From positions 3,953,901 through 4,017,900 of the forward strand of contig NW_019091360.1 in the NCBI RefSeq assembly GCF_001949145.1: a stretch of 64,000 bases of DNA. The letters are read 5' to 3'. The translations under genes were made by a program, and so were the position numbers. The stretch comes from Acanthaster planci (taxonomy: Eukaryota > Echinodermata > Asteroidea > Valvatida > Acanthasteridae). The notes under the pieces were generated by a model. The model ran no database searches and had not been told where the DNA came from. It saw nothing but the letters and a program-made list of their open reading frames with translations. Below are positions 53,001 to 57,784 of this stretch, one piece after another. Position 1 is the stretch's first letter. Each line of letters starts with the position of its first letter.

Positions 53001-54377
53001 GCTGATTTGGTTCAGTAGCTACTTAGGACACAACTAACTCATTGCAGTTTTCCAGTTTCACATTTTGGATGGTTTTATCATTGTTTTGGGAAGTATTTGA
53101 CTATTCAGATTTTCAGGTAAATAATTTATTCTTTAAAAATAGAACTGTTTCACTTGCATATTGTTAGCAGTTGAAAGTTCTTCAACTTTGTTAGGTGGTT
53201 TTGTTTTTATTTTTTGATTGATTGATGCTGATTAATTCTGACTTTCTAAAGTTTTGCAAGTGTAAACTTTTTGTTGCCTATTTTCTTTGTTATTGTGCTT
53301 TTTTTGTAGCTCCTGAGATAGCGTCTGATGGATTGATAGAATATGAGACAGATCTTTGGGCCCTTGGCGTCATGATCTTTGTCTGGTGAGTCCTTCCTTA
53401 GATAAGTTAGATAGTCTTCTATTGATTTCAAACCACTTCAATCTGAATAAGTTGACTTACTGTTGTTCAATCAGTGCACTTGAGAGCTCTTTTGTAGAAT
53501 GTCAAAAAACATTATTACAGGGAAATTTCTGACAACAAAGTACCATCTTGCATCTTTTCTCCTCTTGCTACTTAGGTTGAGTGGAACATCTCCTTTCCTT
53601 GGACGCAATCGAGAGAAGACAATCTACAACATCACCAGGTTGAAAGTGAACAGGAAACATCTCTTTAAGAATTGCACAGCTGAGGCCAAGCAGTTCATCT
53701 GGGCAATTCTGCAGAAAGAACCAATGTAATTAGAAGCCTTTAATCTCACCTTAACCTTTCAGCATGAAAACCAAATGCATCTGTTAATGTGGGGGGGGGT
53801 GGAGGGCTAAAGTTCCTTTAGAAAAGCCTTTCCTCCAGACCTCTTTGATTGAAATTTCTTTGTCCTCAGTCCTTGGGCAAAGTGGTTTTTATAACTCCAT
53901 TTGTTTCTTAGCATGGGTGTATGCCTCCTTCCTGCTGATGCCCATGTCTCATTCAACCACCCCTTTTTGAGAGTTCCTCAGTTTACCCCCCCCCTTCATT
54001 TTGTCAGGAAATGTAGAAGGTAGTGCTTTGGACAGATTTTCTTTGTTAAACTACATGTAATTTGATTAAATACTGACAGGTTTATTGTTTGTTTGGTCAG
54101 TGATAGGCCATCAGTTGATGAGTGTCTTGCCAGCCCCTGGCTCAGCGATACTCCAGAGATGAAAGCCAAGCGTGAGGCTGCTGTCTTCTCCTCCAGGAAG
54201 CTCCGAACACAGCGTACAGAGTACAAGTTCCGCTTACTAGCACAGCAAACAAGAGCAGACATGTCACTGAGAAGGTACTCCTCAACGATAGAGCTGAAAT
54301 CACCGGGAGCGACTGTATCGCCCAAACCCAAAAATGGAGTTCTAAACTCACTGGTTTATCCGAAGGTCCAGACTTAA
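1769..54377 (+). CDS. SPEG: SPEG-like double-kinase giant muscle protein (24 exons, spliced)
   Basis: Proposed join: 1769-2028, 13488-13865, 17747-17928, 22404-23360, 24009-24095, 24531-24830, 30782-31063, 32372-32653, 32806-32899, 33395-33595, 41341-41479, 42317-42516, 42617-42769, 43517-43562, 44126-44206, 44478-46207, 49514-49798, 50231-50356, 50810-50974, 51863-52064, 52457-52926, 53310-53385, 53576-53725, 54101-54377. All junctions are GT-AG and phase-compatible; the only inconsistency is the size of the N gap. Domain order is 5 Ig, Fn3, 2 Ig, kinase 1, linker, Ig, Fn3, kinase 2. That is the order of the second half of vertebrate SPEG, a striated-muscle kinase acting at sarcomere and sarcoplasmic-reticulum junctions. 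Obscurin and UNC-89 share the kinase-Ig-Fn3-kinase end, but obscurin has SH3-DH-PH before its kinases and that is not seen here. The N-terminus may be incomplete. Family assignment is firm; the SPEG orthology is an inference from domain order. Confidence 0.8.
4471..4900. repeat. dispersed repeat of the TAATAATAACTT...GCGCA type
   Basis: It begins AATAGTAATAATAACTTGTA, AATGCGCACATATCCGCCCT and ATTGGGTGTTCAAGGC, followed by AGTGGTATAGAGAGTTCCAG and AGCTGCCACAGAAAAAGACC. From memory, this pattern occurs as a high-copy retroelement tail in several marine invertebrate genomes. Recognition is by recollection only. Confidence 0.4.
5928..6105. mobile_element. second copy of the hAT-like element, reverse orientation
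   Basis: It starts CAGTGGCATATCTGGGGGG. Read on the minus strand it contains GGGGGTGCACACATTTTGTC and AAGCTGCAGCTACAT, matching the interior of the element at 658-867. The far end is degenerate. Confidence 0.6.
11788..12223. repeat. nested direct and inverted repeat (foldback) cluster
   Basis: Unit A occurs twice in direct order, at 11788-11893 and 12012-12116 (from CTAGCATAA to CTCCATGTGTA). Unit B at 11898-12009 is repeated inverted at 12112-12223, giving arms of about 112 bp around A. B ends in ATTTCTGGAATGAC, the terminal motif of the adjoining element at 12208. Confidence 0.85.
12208..12451. mobile_element. MITE-like element with GGGTNATTCCAGAAAT ends
   Basis: Left end GGGTCATTCCAGAAATTAGG; right end, on the minus strand, GGGTAATTCCAGAAATAAGG. 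Length 244 bp. It shares its left terminus with the foldback arm of the neighbouring cluster. Superfamily not assigned. Confidence 0.65.
13488..13865 (+). CDS. SPEG: exon 2: end of Ig 1, acidic linker, start of Ig 2
   Basis: It starts after TTTCATACAG and completes Arg with the two bases of exon 1. It encodes the E-G strands of Ig 1 (YSLQISPAYPEDTGIYTAQA to ARLTVKE). The usual F-strand Cys of the Y-x-C motif is absent (YTAQ). An acidic linker follows (QQADGSSEDEDSSADVDPET), then a basic stretch (KMLKKRIRLKPGD), then the A-C strands of Ig 2 with B-strand Cys (ALLECFL) and core Trp split by the donor TG|GTACGT (phase 2). Confidence 0.9.
13866..17746 (+). other. intron 2 (3.9 kb), splitting Ig domain 2
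   Basis: Phase 2 intron. It holds short ACATGTA runs and no exon I can support. At its 3' end a roughly 36-bp block with a T-run and an AAAGG acceptor is tandemly duplicated (about 17675-17750). The 122-codon minus-strand frame at 15835-16203 has Cys/Tyr/Leu-rich random composition and was not accepted. Confidence 0.65.
17747..17928 (+). CDS. SPEG: exon 3: second half of Ig domain 2
   Basis: The first G completes the core Trp codon of Ig 2 (KVKW|LKEDEEI). The exon encodes the C'-G strands with the classical DEGEYSCVAS F-strand motif (Asp, Gly, Tyr, Cys). It ends MKG with donor AAAG|GTGGGG in phase 1. From here on almost every domain boundary is in phase 1, the usual arrangement for shuffled Ig modules. 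Confidence 0.9.
18050..18262. repeat. 26-bp minisatellite with GGAAC/GTTCC palindromes
   Basis: Eight units at exact 26-bp spacing, unit GTATCCTGGGAACAGTTCCT plus GGAACT. TTCC starts at 18068, 18094, 18120, 18146, 18172, 18198, 18224 and 18250. Five units carry TTCCTGGAA; units five to seven carry GGGAG variants. It lies in intron 3, about 120 bases after exon 3. Confidence 0.97.
18377..19023. mobile_element. pogo/Tigger-like non-autonomous element
   Basis: Perfect terminal inverted repeats of at least 20 bases (CAGTAAAATCTCAATAAGTC), flanked on both sides by TA (18375-18376, 19024-19025). The interior has no transposase frame. A separate 119-bp MITE is inserted at 18515-18633. TA duplication and CAGT ends fit the Tc1/mariner-pogo group. 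Confidence 0.8.
18515..18633. mobile_element. 119-bp Harbinger-like MITE, minus orientation, nested
   Basis: It is the reverse complement of the 36237-36355 copy, same length and about 90% identical by eye. Ends are GGCCATGTCC and GGATGCAGCC; flanks carry TAA on both sides, a 3-bp target duplication of the TWA type used by PIF/Harbinger elements. Confidence 0.7.
22404..23360 (+). CDS. SPEG: exon 4: Ig domains 3, 4 and 5
   Basis: A 957-bp exon after TTTTTATCCACAG encodes three complete I-set Ig domains in tandem. Ig 3 runs from PARFLNRIEDL to NLKVKKIK, with GQYTCQIYN. Ig 4 runs from PPEFTEVFHD to AELFVEE, with GEYTCKAFN. Ig 5 runs from RPSFISHTKD to SNLEVTER, with GEYTCTARS. Each has the B-strand Cys, core Trp and D-x-G-x-Y-x-C motif. 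It ends A|GTAAGT in phase 1. Three Ig domains fused in one exon contrasts with the split Ig 1 and Ig 2. This is the most certain coding stretch of the N-terminal half. Confidence 0.97.
24009..24095 (+). CDS. SPEG: exon 5: short acidic cassette exon
   Basis: An 87-bp (29-codon) phase 1-1 exon between CTTTGCAG and ACCG|GTAAAA. It encodes an acidic, serine-rich linker (SDDDQEPDSGYRGQDISDDY, then SSSG) joining Ig 5 to Fn3-1. Length divisible by three and symmetric phase mean it can be skipped without changing frame. Introns on both sides (about 0.65 and 0.43 kb) show nothing else; a G-run lies near 23813. Confidence 0.75.
24531..24830 (+). CDS. SPEG: exon 6: fibronectin type III domain 1
   Basis: A single 300-bp phase 1-1 exon after TTGCTCCTAG encodes a whole Fn3 domain: PVGKPNVSKIAGESILLTW (B-strand Trp), YIIEGKD, and the C-terminal YVFRVRAEGENGISEPSEES typical of Fn3 F and G strands. 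It sits between Ig 5 and Ig 6, as in SPEG. Donor TTTAT|GTGAGT. Confidence 0.95.
26264..26351. mobile_element. truncated pogo-like element (left end only)
   Basis: TACAGTAAAC, then AAGTCGGTTAACTGGAAACT and CCGCTTATCTCAAAG, CCAAAAGAATAGGCTATTG align with the first 90 bases of the 18377 element. Similarity stops at GGCTATTG. Confidence 0.55.
26708..28720. repeat. scattered GTCCCGTCAGTCAC motif, seven copies
   Basis: Copies or one-base variants start near 26710, 26863, 26881, 26900, 28342, 28531 and 28706, all on the same strand. Three are clustered at about 18-base spacing; the others are irregular. No known element recognised. Confidence 0.75.
30782..31063 (+). CDS. SPEG: exon 7: Ig domain 6
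   Basis: A 282-bp phase 1-1 exon encodes one complete I-set Ig: IKPFFMEGQEDVYVLEHSTA, then LSCKVLC (Cys), VVKWYRDE (Trp), and IGEYECVAENKTG (Tyr-x-Cys). It follows CTCCACTGCAG and ends TTGCAG|GTGGGT. A Thr/Ser residue at the junction codon is replaced by Tyr (T|AC) on splicing. Confidence 0.96.
31064..32371 (+). other. intron 7 (1.3 kb)
   Basis: AT-rich sequence between the two Ig exons preceding kinase 1. I see no repeat, exon or regulatory signal worth naming. Confidence 0.6.
32372..32653 (+). CDS. SPEG: exon 8: Ig domain 7
   Basis: A 282-bp phase 1-1 exon after GTTTCTACAG encodes one Ig: EPPDIIKGFPDTSAPAGEQL, LDVRVGGIPEPDVIWYKDE (core Trp), then DDEGFYKMTAINMAGEVSHS. Both canonical cysteines are absent: B strand LDVRV, F strand FYKMTA. 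Lack of the Cys pair is tolerated in intracellular Ig domains. It lies directly N-terminal to kinase 1, where Ig domains of titin-like kinases usually sit. Donor CCAG|GTGAGA. Confidence 0.95.
32806..32899 (+). CDS. SPEG: exon 9: pre-kinase segment and start of kinase 1
   Basis: 94 bp after GTGTTCAG encode DPMKFFFSDSRIKIKKDVTV and EDEYEVLAELGK, the beta-1 strand and the first Gly of the kinase 1 glycine loop. It ends in phase 2 at GGCAA|GTAAGC; the Lys codon AA|A is completed by the next exon. The neighbouring introns (32654-32805 and 32900-33394) contain nothing notable. Confidence 0.93.
33395..33595 (+). CDS. SPEG: exon 10: kinase 1 N-lobe
   Basis: It completes the ATP-binding loop as GKGAYGIV, then gives CAVKIIRVK (the conserved beta-3 Lys), REVLVMGMLDHKRLV (alpha-C Glu region) and QDVIMVMEL (hinge). 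The donor is CT|GTATCC in phase 2, a weak donor, chosen because it joins to VSGGELFERI in the next exon as in MLCK-type kinases. Read-through instead gives a short unrelated tail ending at 33695. Confidence 0.93.
36237..36355. mobile_element. 119-bp Harbinger-like MITE
   Basis: Ends GGCTGCATCCGA and TCGGACACGGCC form imperfect inverted repeats, with ATA on both flanks. The interior holds a second inverted pair, CTAGAGCTAGGTCTA and TAGACCTAGCCGTAGCTCT. Confidence 0.7.
38667..38878. mobile_element. diverged hAT-like relative
   Basis: Begins CAGTGGCACT and ends TTGCCCCACTG, with interior GTGTGCACCCCTTGGGTGCC similar to the two other copies and a similar length (212 bp). No clear 8-bp flanking duplication. 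Confidence 0.4.
41341..41479 (+). CDS. SPEG: exon 11: kinase 1 alpha-D to catalytic loop
   Basis: It encodes VSGGELFERIVSRDHITESE, VIEGVHHMHEKNIVHLDLK. HLDLK is the catalytic-loop HRD-type motif with the Leu typical of MLCK/titin-family kinases, with catalytic Asp and Lys present. It is bounded by CCATCTCAG (AG at 41339-41340) and AAG|GTGGGT, phases 2 to 0. Confidence 0.95.
41480..42316 (+). other. intron 11 (837 bp) with CpG-rich patch and MITE remnant
   Basis: A stretch at about 41570-41765 is clearly richer in CpG than its surroundings (for example CTTCGCGCGCACGCCGAATG), and a 5'-truncated copy of the Harbinger-like MITE lies at 42037-42139. No exon seen. Confidence 0.55.
42037..42139. 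mobile_element. third, 5'-truncated copy of the 119-bp MITE
   Basis: It contains TCTAGAGCTAGGTCCAGGTC and ATAGACCTAGCCG and ends TTTGGACACGGCC; the GGCTGCATCC end is missing. Confidence 0.65.
42317..42516 (+). CDS. SPEG: exon 12: kinase 1 activation segment
   Basis: It begins PENILLVSPDSDDLKVIDFG (catalytic-loop Asn and the Mg-binding DFG), then FGTPEFVAPEVV (APE motif) and SDVWSIGVMAYIL (alpha-F). All catalytic residues needed for activity are present, so kinase 1 is predicted active. Acceptor CCTCACAG, donor ATTCT|GTGAGT, phases 0 to 2. Confidence 0.96.
42617..42769 (+). CDS. SPEG: exon 13: kinase 1 C-lobe
   Basis: It encodes LSGMSPFMGDDDKQTLMKVK, then GYWDFDDEVWDSISDEAKEF, then LKAVLVLDPK, the alpha-G to alpha-H region matching MLCK-type kinases. 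It starts after TTTATGTAG, completing Leu (CT|A), and ends CCAAA|GTAAGA in phase 2. Confidence 0.95.
43517..43562 (+). CDS. SPEG: exon 14: end of kinase 1 C-lobe (46 bp)
   Basis: A micro-exon encoding KRLSLDQCLQHSWLK, the alpha-I motif (R-x-(S/T)-x-x-x-C/A-L-x-H-x-W) that closes calmodulin-kinase-type catalytic domains. Acceptor CTTTTTCAG, donor AAG|GTATGC, phases 2 to 0. Flanking introns (42770-43516 and 43563-44125) show no other feature except a G-run near 44033. Confidence 0.93.
44126..44206 (+). CDS. SPEG: exon 15: kinase 1 autoregulatory segment
   Basis: 81 bp, phase 0-0, encoding FDERHDQGVAKLSTQRLKTF and NSRRKWQ. LSTxRLKxFxxRRKWQ is the conserved tail of MLCK, SPEG and obscurin kinases; in MLCK it leads into the autoinhibitory/calmodulin helix. 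Acceptor TTGTCACAG, donor TGGCAG|GTGAGT. Confidence 0.95.
44478..46207 (+). CDS. SPEG: exon 16: calmodulin-type helix and long interkinase linker (double-kinase form)
   Basis: It starts after TTCTGCTGTAG with KALTAVKSAMRLRRLSSIAA. Joined to exon 15 it gives a Trp-Leu-Val-Leu 1-5-8-14 calmodulin-binding pattern like smooth-muscle MLCK. The remainder is low-complexity, acidic, Ser/Thr-rich linker, including a tandem repeat of VDQGNRERPDSETSEDIP (54 bp unit) that enters an assembly gap at 45230-45547. After the gap the same style continues (for example GNDIVMAPMTTLAGC). Donor CCAG|GTACGT at 46207/46208 is phase 1 and joins the phase 1 acceptor at 49514 (G+AA gives Glu). GTATG sites at about 44670 and 44888 could be alternative donors. 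The reading frame shifts by one across the gap, so the gap length is wrong by at least one base. Confidence 0.85.
45132..45229 (+). repeat. coding tandem repeat, 54-bp unit, truncated by gap
   Basis: Two copies begin at 45132 and 45186, nearly identical over the available length, encoding VDQGNRERPDSETSEDIP. A looser relative precedes them (SVDSKYIT), and a related ADL...IPVDS stretch lies after the gap (45760-45815). Sequence just right of the gap (TCAGTGAACGA) resembles the repeat boundary, so the gap probably contains more copies. Confidence 0.85.
45230..45547. other. assembly gap (318 N)
   Basis: A run of 318 undetermined bases inside coding exon 16, immediately after a tandem repeat. 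Frames before and after do not agree with a 318-base gap; a true length leaving remainder 2 on division by 3 is needed for the reading frame to continue. Confidence 0.99.
46208..46944 (+). CDS. SPEG: read-through end of exon 16: alternative tail with a C-terminal membrane segment
   Basis: Without splicing at 46207 the frame continues for about 245 codons to TGA at 46942-46944. The sequence has protein-like codon use and repeated basic-Trp motifs (KRKWSKSK, RRLSSKWSKES, KKRWNLR), then EIEVKGHLDFLVCKVDD. It ends with NQLVRFIAGVIIGMFFAVV plus CRIIF, a single hydrophobic helix flanked by Arg at the extreme C-terminus, as in tail-anchored proteins. The product would be Ig-Fn3-Ig-Ig-kinase 1-linker-membrane anchor, without kinase 2. 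The coding nature is clear; use as an alternative 3' end is inferred. Confidence 0.7.
46945..49513 (+). other. 3' UTR of the short isoform / intron 16 of the long form
   Basis: Non-coding AT-rich sequence after the stop at 46944. Candidate poly(A) signals are ATTAAA at 47621 and 47751, AATAAA at 48100-48105 (followed by GT-rich GTGGAGGTGAG), and AATAAA at 48727-48732. For the long transcript this is the rest of an intron ending at the acceptor TGCTTCTCAG. Confidence 0.5.
48100..48105 (+). terminator. candidate poly(A) signal for the short (single-kinase) transcript
   Basis: First canonical AATAAA after the stop codon at 46944, about 1.15 kb downstream, with a GT-rich stretch following. Position and motif only. 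Confidence 0.35.
49514..49798 (+). CDS. SPEG: exon 17: Ig domain 8 (interkinase)
   Basis: A 285-bp phase 1-1 exon encodes one full Ig: SPPVFSIHLQEVITTGGNDL, LTCNVKGHPLPTFTWLHND (Cys and Trp), EAGMYKCIATNKQGSA (Tyr-x-Cys). This is the conserved Ig immediately N-terminal to Fn3-2 and kinase 2 in SPEG, obscurin and UNC-89. Acceptor GCTTCTCAG, donor TTCG|GTGAGT. Confidence 0.96.
50231..50356 (+). CDS. SPEG: exon 18: first half of Fn3 domain 2
   Basis: It encodes KPDAPLRPKVSLAAATEVVV, then TWNFPSTRVTITGFRLQSKK, the A-C strands of an Fn3 domain with the B-strand Trp. Phase 1-1; acceptor GACCTCTCAG, donor GAAG|GTTAGT. The preceding intron (49799-50230) is C/T-rich, with a block of about 35 bp (CTGTGCCTC...CCTGTGACCTCCCACTC) occurring twice at about 49975 and 50033. 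Confidence 0.93.
50810..50974 (+). CDS. SPEG: exon 19: second half of Fn3 domain 2
   Basis: It encodes DKQWNIVEDKIQQCFKHISP, then STEYRFRVACCTQYGIGPYS and SVPTTTLPIG. Y-R-F-R-V-x(n)-G-x-G-P-x-S is the Fn3 C-terminal signature. Phase 1-1; acceptor GTCGTAG, donor ATAG|GTGAGA. It splices in frame to 51863, skipping the open frame at 51296-51493. Confidence 0.94.
51863..52064 (+). CDS. SPEG: exon 20: pre-kinase linker and start of kinase 2
   Basis: It encodes SQPLSIEAIAKFQTLSRSCS, a Ser-rich linker, then TIDLTLKESLPQKAYDFNIE and IGR, which begins the kinase 2 glycine loop. Acceptor CCTTTTAG, donor GGCG|GTGAGT, phases 1 to 2; CG|G completes Arg. Confidence 0.92.
52457..52926 (+). CDS. SPEG: exon 21: kinase 2 N-lobe to DFG and APE boundary
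   Basis: A 470-bp exon. Joined to exon 20 it reads IGRGRYAVVRKC (glycine loop), LEYAAKIML (beta-3 Lys), LLEYEILKELNHPNIV (alpha-C Glu), FYVLVMERYYGGGVMSHLI (hinge), NIVHLDMRHDNIVLE (catalytic loop) and LRVIDFGSAR (DFG). Catalytic Asp, Asn and DFG are kept, but the loop Lys is Arg (HLDMRHDN). The activation loop is short (RRMESDDGMKMEGLDSPPEF). Activity is therefore uncertain. Acceptor CATGACAG, donor ATGG|GTAGGT, phases 2 to 1. Confidence 0.96.
53310..53385 (+). CDS. SPEG: exon 22: kinase 2 APE motif to alpha-F
   Basis: A 76-bp exon encoding APEIASDGLIEYETDLWALG and VMIFVW. APE and D-L-W-A-L-G-V are canonical. Acceptor TTTTTGTAG, donor CTG|GTGAGT giving phase 2 (TG|G, Trp). A decayed duplicate of this exon with its flanks lies at 57785-58150. 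Confidence 0.95.
53576..53725 (+). CDS. SPEG: exon 23: kinase 2 C-lobe
   Basis: It encodes LSGTSPFLGRNREKTIYNIT, then RLKVNRKHLFKNCTAEAKQF and IWAILQKEP (alpha-G and alpha-H). Acceptor GCTACTTAG; donor CCAAT|GTAATT is weak but gives AT|T, so the product reads KEPIDRPSVDECL across the junction, matching the conserved kinase C-lobe. Confidence 0.94.
54101..54377 (+). CDS. SPEG: exon 24: end of kinase 2 and C-terminal tail
   Basis: It encodes DRPSVDECLASPWLSDTPEM (alpha-I), then a basic helix-like tail (SSRKLRTQRTEYKFRLLAQQ) and SLRRYSSTIELKSPG, ending LVYPKVQT with TAA at 54375-54377. The tail is about 70 residues past the kinase and contains a second R-R-x-S motif. Acceptor TTTGGTCAG. Confidence 0.95.
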
Positions 54378-55423
54378 TGAATGTGTCGTGTGACATTGGT
54401 CACATGATCTGGTGGTAGTCACATGACCAGGAAGCCATTATATATGGTAGCCTGATTTTTCCTGAGTTTTTCTAAACCTGAACCTGTCAGCATCATCAAC
54501 ACAAGTGCAACAAACCAGTGGCATAATGGCACATTTACTGTACTGAAATGATGTAAACTCCTATTTATTGATTATTGAAGCTGATACCTATCGTTAGGAC
54601 TCAACTGATATCCAGCAAAACCACACAGAGTTTGAGGATTTGGTGTGGTAAGGTTAAAAGTTTTGGGAATTACTATAAAAGTCACACATTAGGCCGCATA
54701 AAACTGGCATCTTAGCATGGTTTGCAGTTCCGTGTCATCTTGAAGTTTGATCAAGTGGAAGAATACCGTTGTGGGCCACTTGGGGCTAATGTGTGTCACA
54801 TAGGAGCAATCTTTGAATAATCCTGCTCAAAGTTGCCATCTACAAGAGTAATGTATTGCTGAAGTTGGCAGTTGTTGCTGTGAGGCCGTTTCCTAAATCT
54901 TTCCTTGAATATTCCAGTTGACAGAGTGCAGTGTTTGCTGTATTGAGTAGTGTCGACACCAAAAATTCACTTTTTTTCATTGGAAGAATATATAATTTTA
55001 ATGAAAATCAATAGTATACAAATTTGAAATCAACGTGGAATATGAGTGTAGCAAAATCAACTCTGTCTGTAATGGCTACCGTGGTTTGCTAAATGCGTGA
55101 CTTCGTCCAAATTATGGTCACAAACTAAAGCCATTACACGTCCAAAAGCAGCGCCCATCAATCAGTTGAAACTGTGTAAAGATATCTACTGCTAAATCTC
55201 ATATTTTCACTGCTGCGCTTGAAGGTGTTGAACAGTGAAACATTTGGCAACAAAGGTATCTTGATCCATACAGCAAACAGGGCACGAAACTCACTCCAAC
55301 TGGGACAAACGTTATTGATCATAGCACCGACAGGATTCATAAATTTGTAGTATAGCTTACTTGCCATAACTGAATAATTCAACTTGTGCAAAACCTGTAT
55401 GTATACCAACTGATGATGATATG

Positions 55424-55456
55424 TTTTATATATATATATATATATTATATATATCT
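55424..55456. repeat. TA microsatellite
   Basis: TTTTATATATATATATATAT followed by ATTATATATAT, within the presumed 3' UTR. Confidence 0.95.
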
Positions 55457-56380
55457 ACTGAATGTTACATAATGATTAATTCATGCAGAAATATTGTACA
55501 TGATCTCTATGAGTGTTCGTAGCATTATTATAGCACTTTCAGATGCATGTATGGAGTGAAATGTTAGGAATTTGCTAGAAATACTTCTCACTCAAAGACT
55601 CAGTGAATATTGGGTTTTATTGAACTGTAAATTGAAGAGGCTGCAGGCATTCAACTGGAATATTGTATTCCATTTATCAGTAAAATTATAAAAGAGACAG
55701 GAAGGGTTTTTCTAATGCCATCTGTCATTTGGATATTATATTCGTTAACACCTACATGTACTTTGGTGGTTGATTTTAAGGGCAGATCCAGAACAGCCAA
55801 TGAGGGACACGCCCCTACGACAGAGCCTTATTATTTCATTTTTTTGGGTAAAACAATGAAAGAAGATTTTTGGTCAATATTATTTCCAAAAGCATGTAAA
55901 AAAGCCCTAAAATGTAGCCTCACCCGTCAGAAAGGCCACAAAAGGTTACAGATGAGAAAATTCCATATGATGATTTGTCCCCCAGAAAGAAGCCCCCCCA
56001 GGAAATTTGGTTCTCACTGGATCCACCCTCGAGCTGTAGGAATTACAAATTGTCTCATTGTCACTTTGACATTGAGCAACTCTAACAAAACAAAAACGAA
56101 ACAAGAAGCAAAACAAAGTAAAGTGCACAGCATGAAACCCATGACAAATAAGTTCACCTTTTTCAAATGATAAAAACCATATTGGAATGCATCTCTTTTA
56201 TACCAAGAAGATAAGATTTACTGTAGACTATGTAGATATTCCTTCTGTTTGAGAAGTAGATATATTGATAATGAAATTGAGATGTTGATTTTACTTCTGT
56301 GTGCTGAATACTCTGTATGATTTTGGCTTATGTTGTCAGTTTCATGGCTTGTAGATCAACAATTCCTTCAGTTGTAGATA

Positions 56381-56559
56381 CAGTCCAACCTCGTTAATAA
56401 GAGCACTGTTAGTTAATGCAAGATTCTGCTTATAACAAGGAAAATTTTAGGTCCCAATCCTTTGTTTTTCCTTGTTTTTATTCCTGATAATACATGGTTC
56501 CTGTTATAACAAGGTAATTTGCAAAGTCCAATGGATCTCTTATTAACGAGGTTTGACTG
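56381..56559. mobile_element. 179-bp pogo-like MITE
   Basis: The left end CAGTCCAACCTCGTTAATAA and the minus strand of the right end, CAGTCAAACCTCGTTAATAA, are inverted repeats of at least 23 bases with one mismatch. TA flanks both ends (56379-56380, 56560-56561). No coding interior. Confidence 0.88.
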
Positions 56560-56624
56560 TAATCCAGTCAAATTTCACTTCTTAGAAGAAGATTGGATAC
56601 TTGATATCATGAACTGATTGTTGC

Positions 56625-56630
56625 AATAAA
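56625..56630 (+). terminator. candidate poly(A) signal of the SPEG-like gene
   Basis: AATAAA in GTTGCAATAAAGATGG, the first canonical hexamer found after the stop codon at 54377 (about 2.25 kb downstream). Motif and position only. Confidence 0.4.
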
Positions 56631-57254
56631 GATGGCAGATTATGTGCTCGTAAAACAGGTCTTGGAAAGTGATTCATTTGGCAGTCAATATGGAATTCGT
56701 CTTTAAAAACTGACATAAGTTATTTGCTTTTGCATTTTTAAGATTTATTTTTTTAATTAAAAGCTGAACAAGGAACATTTTAGGGGAAGAAATGGAATTC
56801 TCTTTGTTTTCTTAGAGCAGAACAGGGACTATTTTGTGTTGCTTTTAAAAGGGGAAAGTTTTGAAATGCGTCATTGAACTTGAGGTTTGGCTCAGAACTT
56901 CTTTACAATAAGCTTGGGGCGGGAGTCTAAATTCACAAGTGGCGTCTGTTGGTCATTTCAAAAGCCGATGCTGAATAGAACTTATGCTCGAGGCTTGAGA
57001 ATGGGCCAGTTTCCAGTTTTTTATTTGGGTTTGAAACAATTTCAATTTGTCAAAATTCGCAAATGGGAAGAACATTTTAATGTCAAAGCATCTCAGTGCG
57101 AATTTGGCCCGAATCACTTGGCTGCGGCTTCGAATGTATACTATGTGTGTTACTCAAGCCACAGCCAACAAACTCGGTTACGTCTTACGCCCCTGTGAAA
57201 GAACTGTTCCAAGCTAAAGAGGGCGCTATCACTTTGTCCCCGCCCTGTTCGGGA

Positions 57255-57383
57255 ATGGGAAAGAATCTTCAATTGGGAATATTTACAGCAGCATGGCGCG
57301 TGGTTCAAAAGGAAAAATTTACGCTGACGGACTTTCGAGTGGTTTCTTGGCTATTTGAGTATTCTTCGAGCGGAATTTGGCAG
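57255..57383 (+). CDS. possible first coding exon of a small unrecognised gene
   Basis: ATG at 57255 opens 43 codons (MGKNLQLGIFTAAWRVVQKE, then KFTLTDFRVVSWLFEY, ending GIWQ) to a strong donor CAG|GTAAGG in phase 0. The surrounding 57.1-57.6 kb is richer in CpG than most of the window and contains ACAACATGGCGGCCAT, a YY1-like promoter motif, at about 57495. A phase 0 acceptor with an open frame lies at 60165. I do not recognise the protein; this may be a non-coding first exon or chance. Confidence 0.25.
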
Positions 57384-57784
57384 GTAAGGCATACAGATAA
57401 ATCGTAGCATGTTATGGAAGTAAAGTAGGTCAAGGAAATGCTCCCGTTTCATCATTCGACACTTTTTTTAGTAGGCCCTATGTTTTGCAATTACAACATG
57501 GCGGCCATCACCTGGCCATGGCGGCCCACAGTCGTCACACCTGGCACCTGCACACTGCGTAGCGCAGCCTACATACACAAAGAGTTCCATCTACGGAACG
57601 TAAGGCCCCTGTGGACAAACCTATGGGATTCCACTTGTCTGAAAAAAAACCACGTGTTTTCTAAATACATACTCGAAACGCCGCTTAATTGAAGAATAAT
57701 TAATTCCTGTCGATAGAATAGGCTTTTATGTACAAAAACATATCCGTAACTTGAACTGCTGACATGGCCGGATTCGTTTACCTC

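Larger units (their letters stand above)
54378..56650 (+). other. probable 3' UTR of the double-kinase transcript
   Basis: Non-coding AT-rich sequence without canonical AATAAA until 56625-56630. It includes a TA microsatellite at 55424-55456 and a MITE at 56381-56559. The 151-codon frame at 55715-56170 has no recognisable domain and no splice support. Confidence 0.45.

Noticed and set aside
55715-56170. 151-codon frame in the presumed 3' UTR
   Set aside because: Lys-rich, no domain, no start context; explained by AT-rich sequence with few stops.
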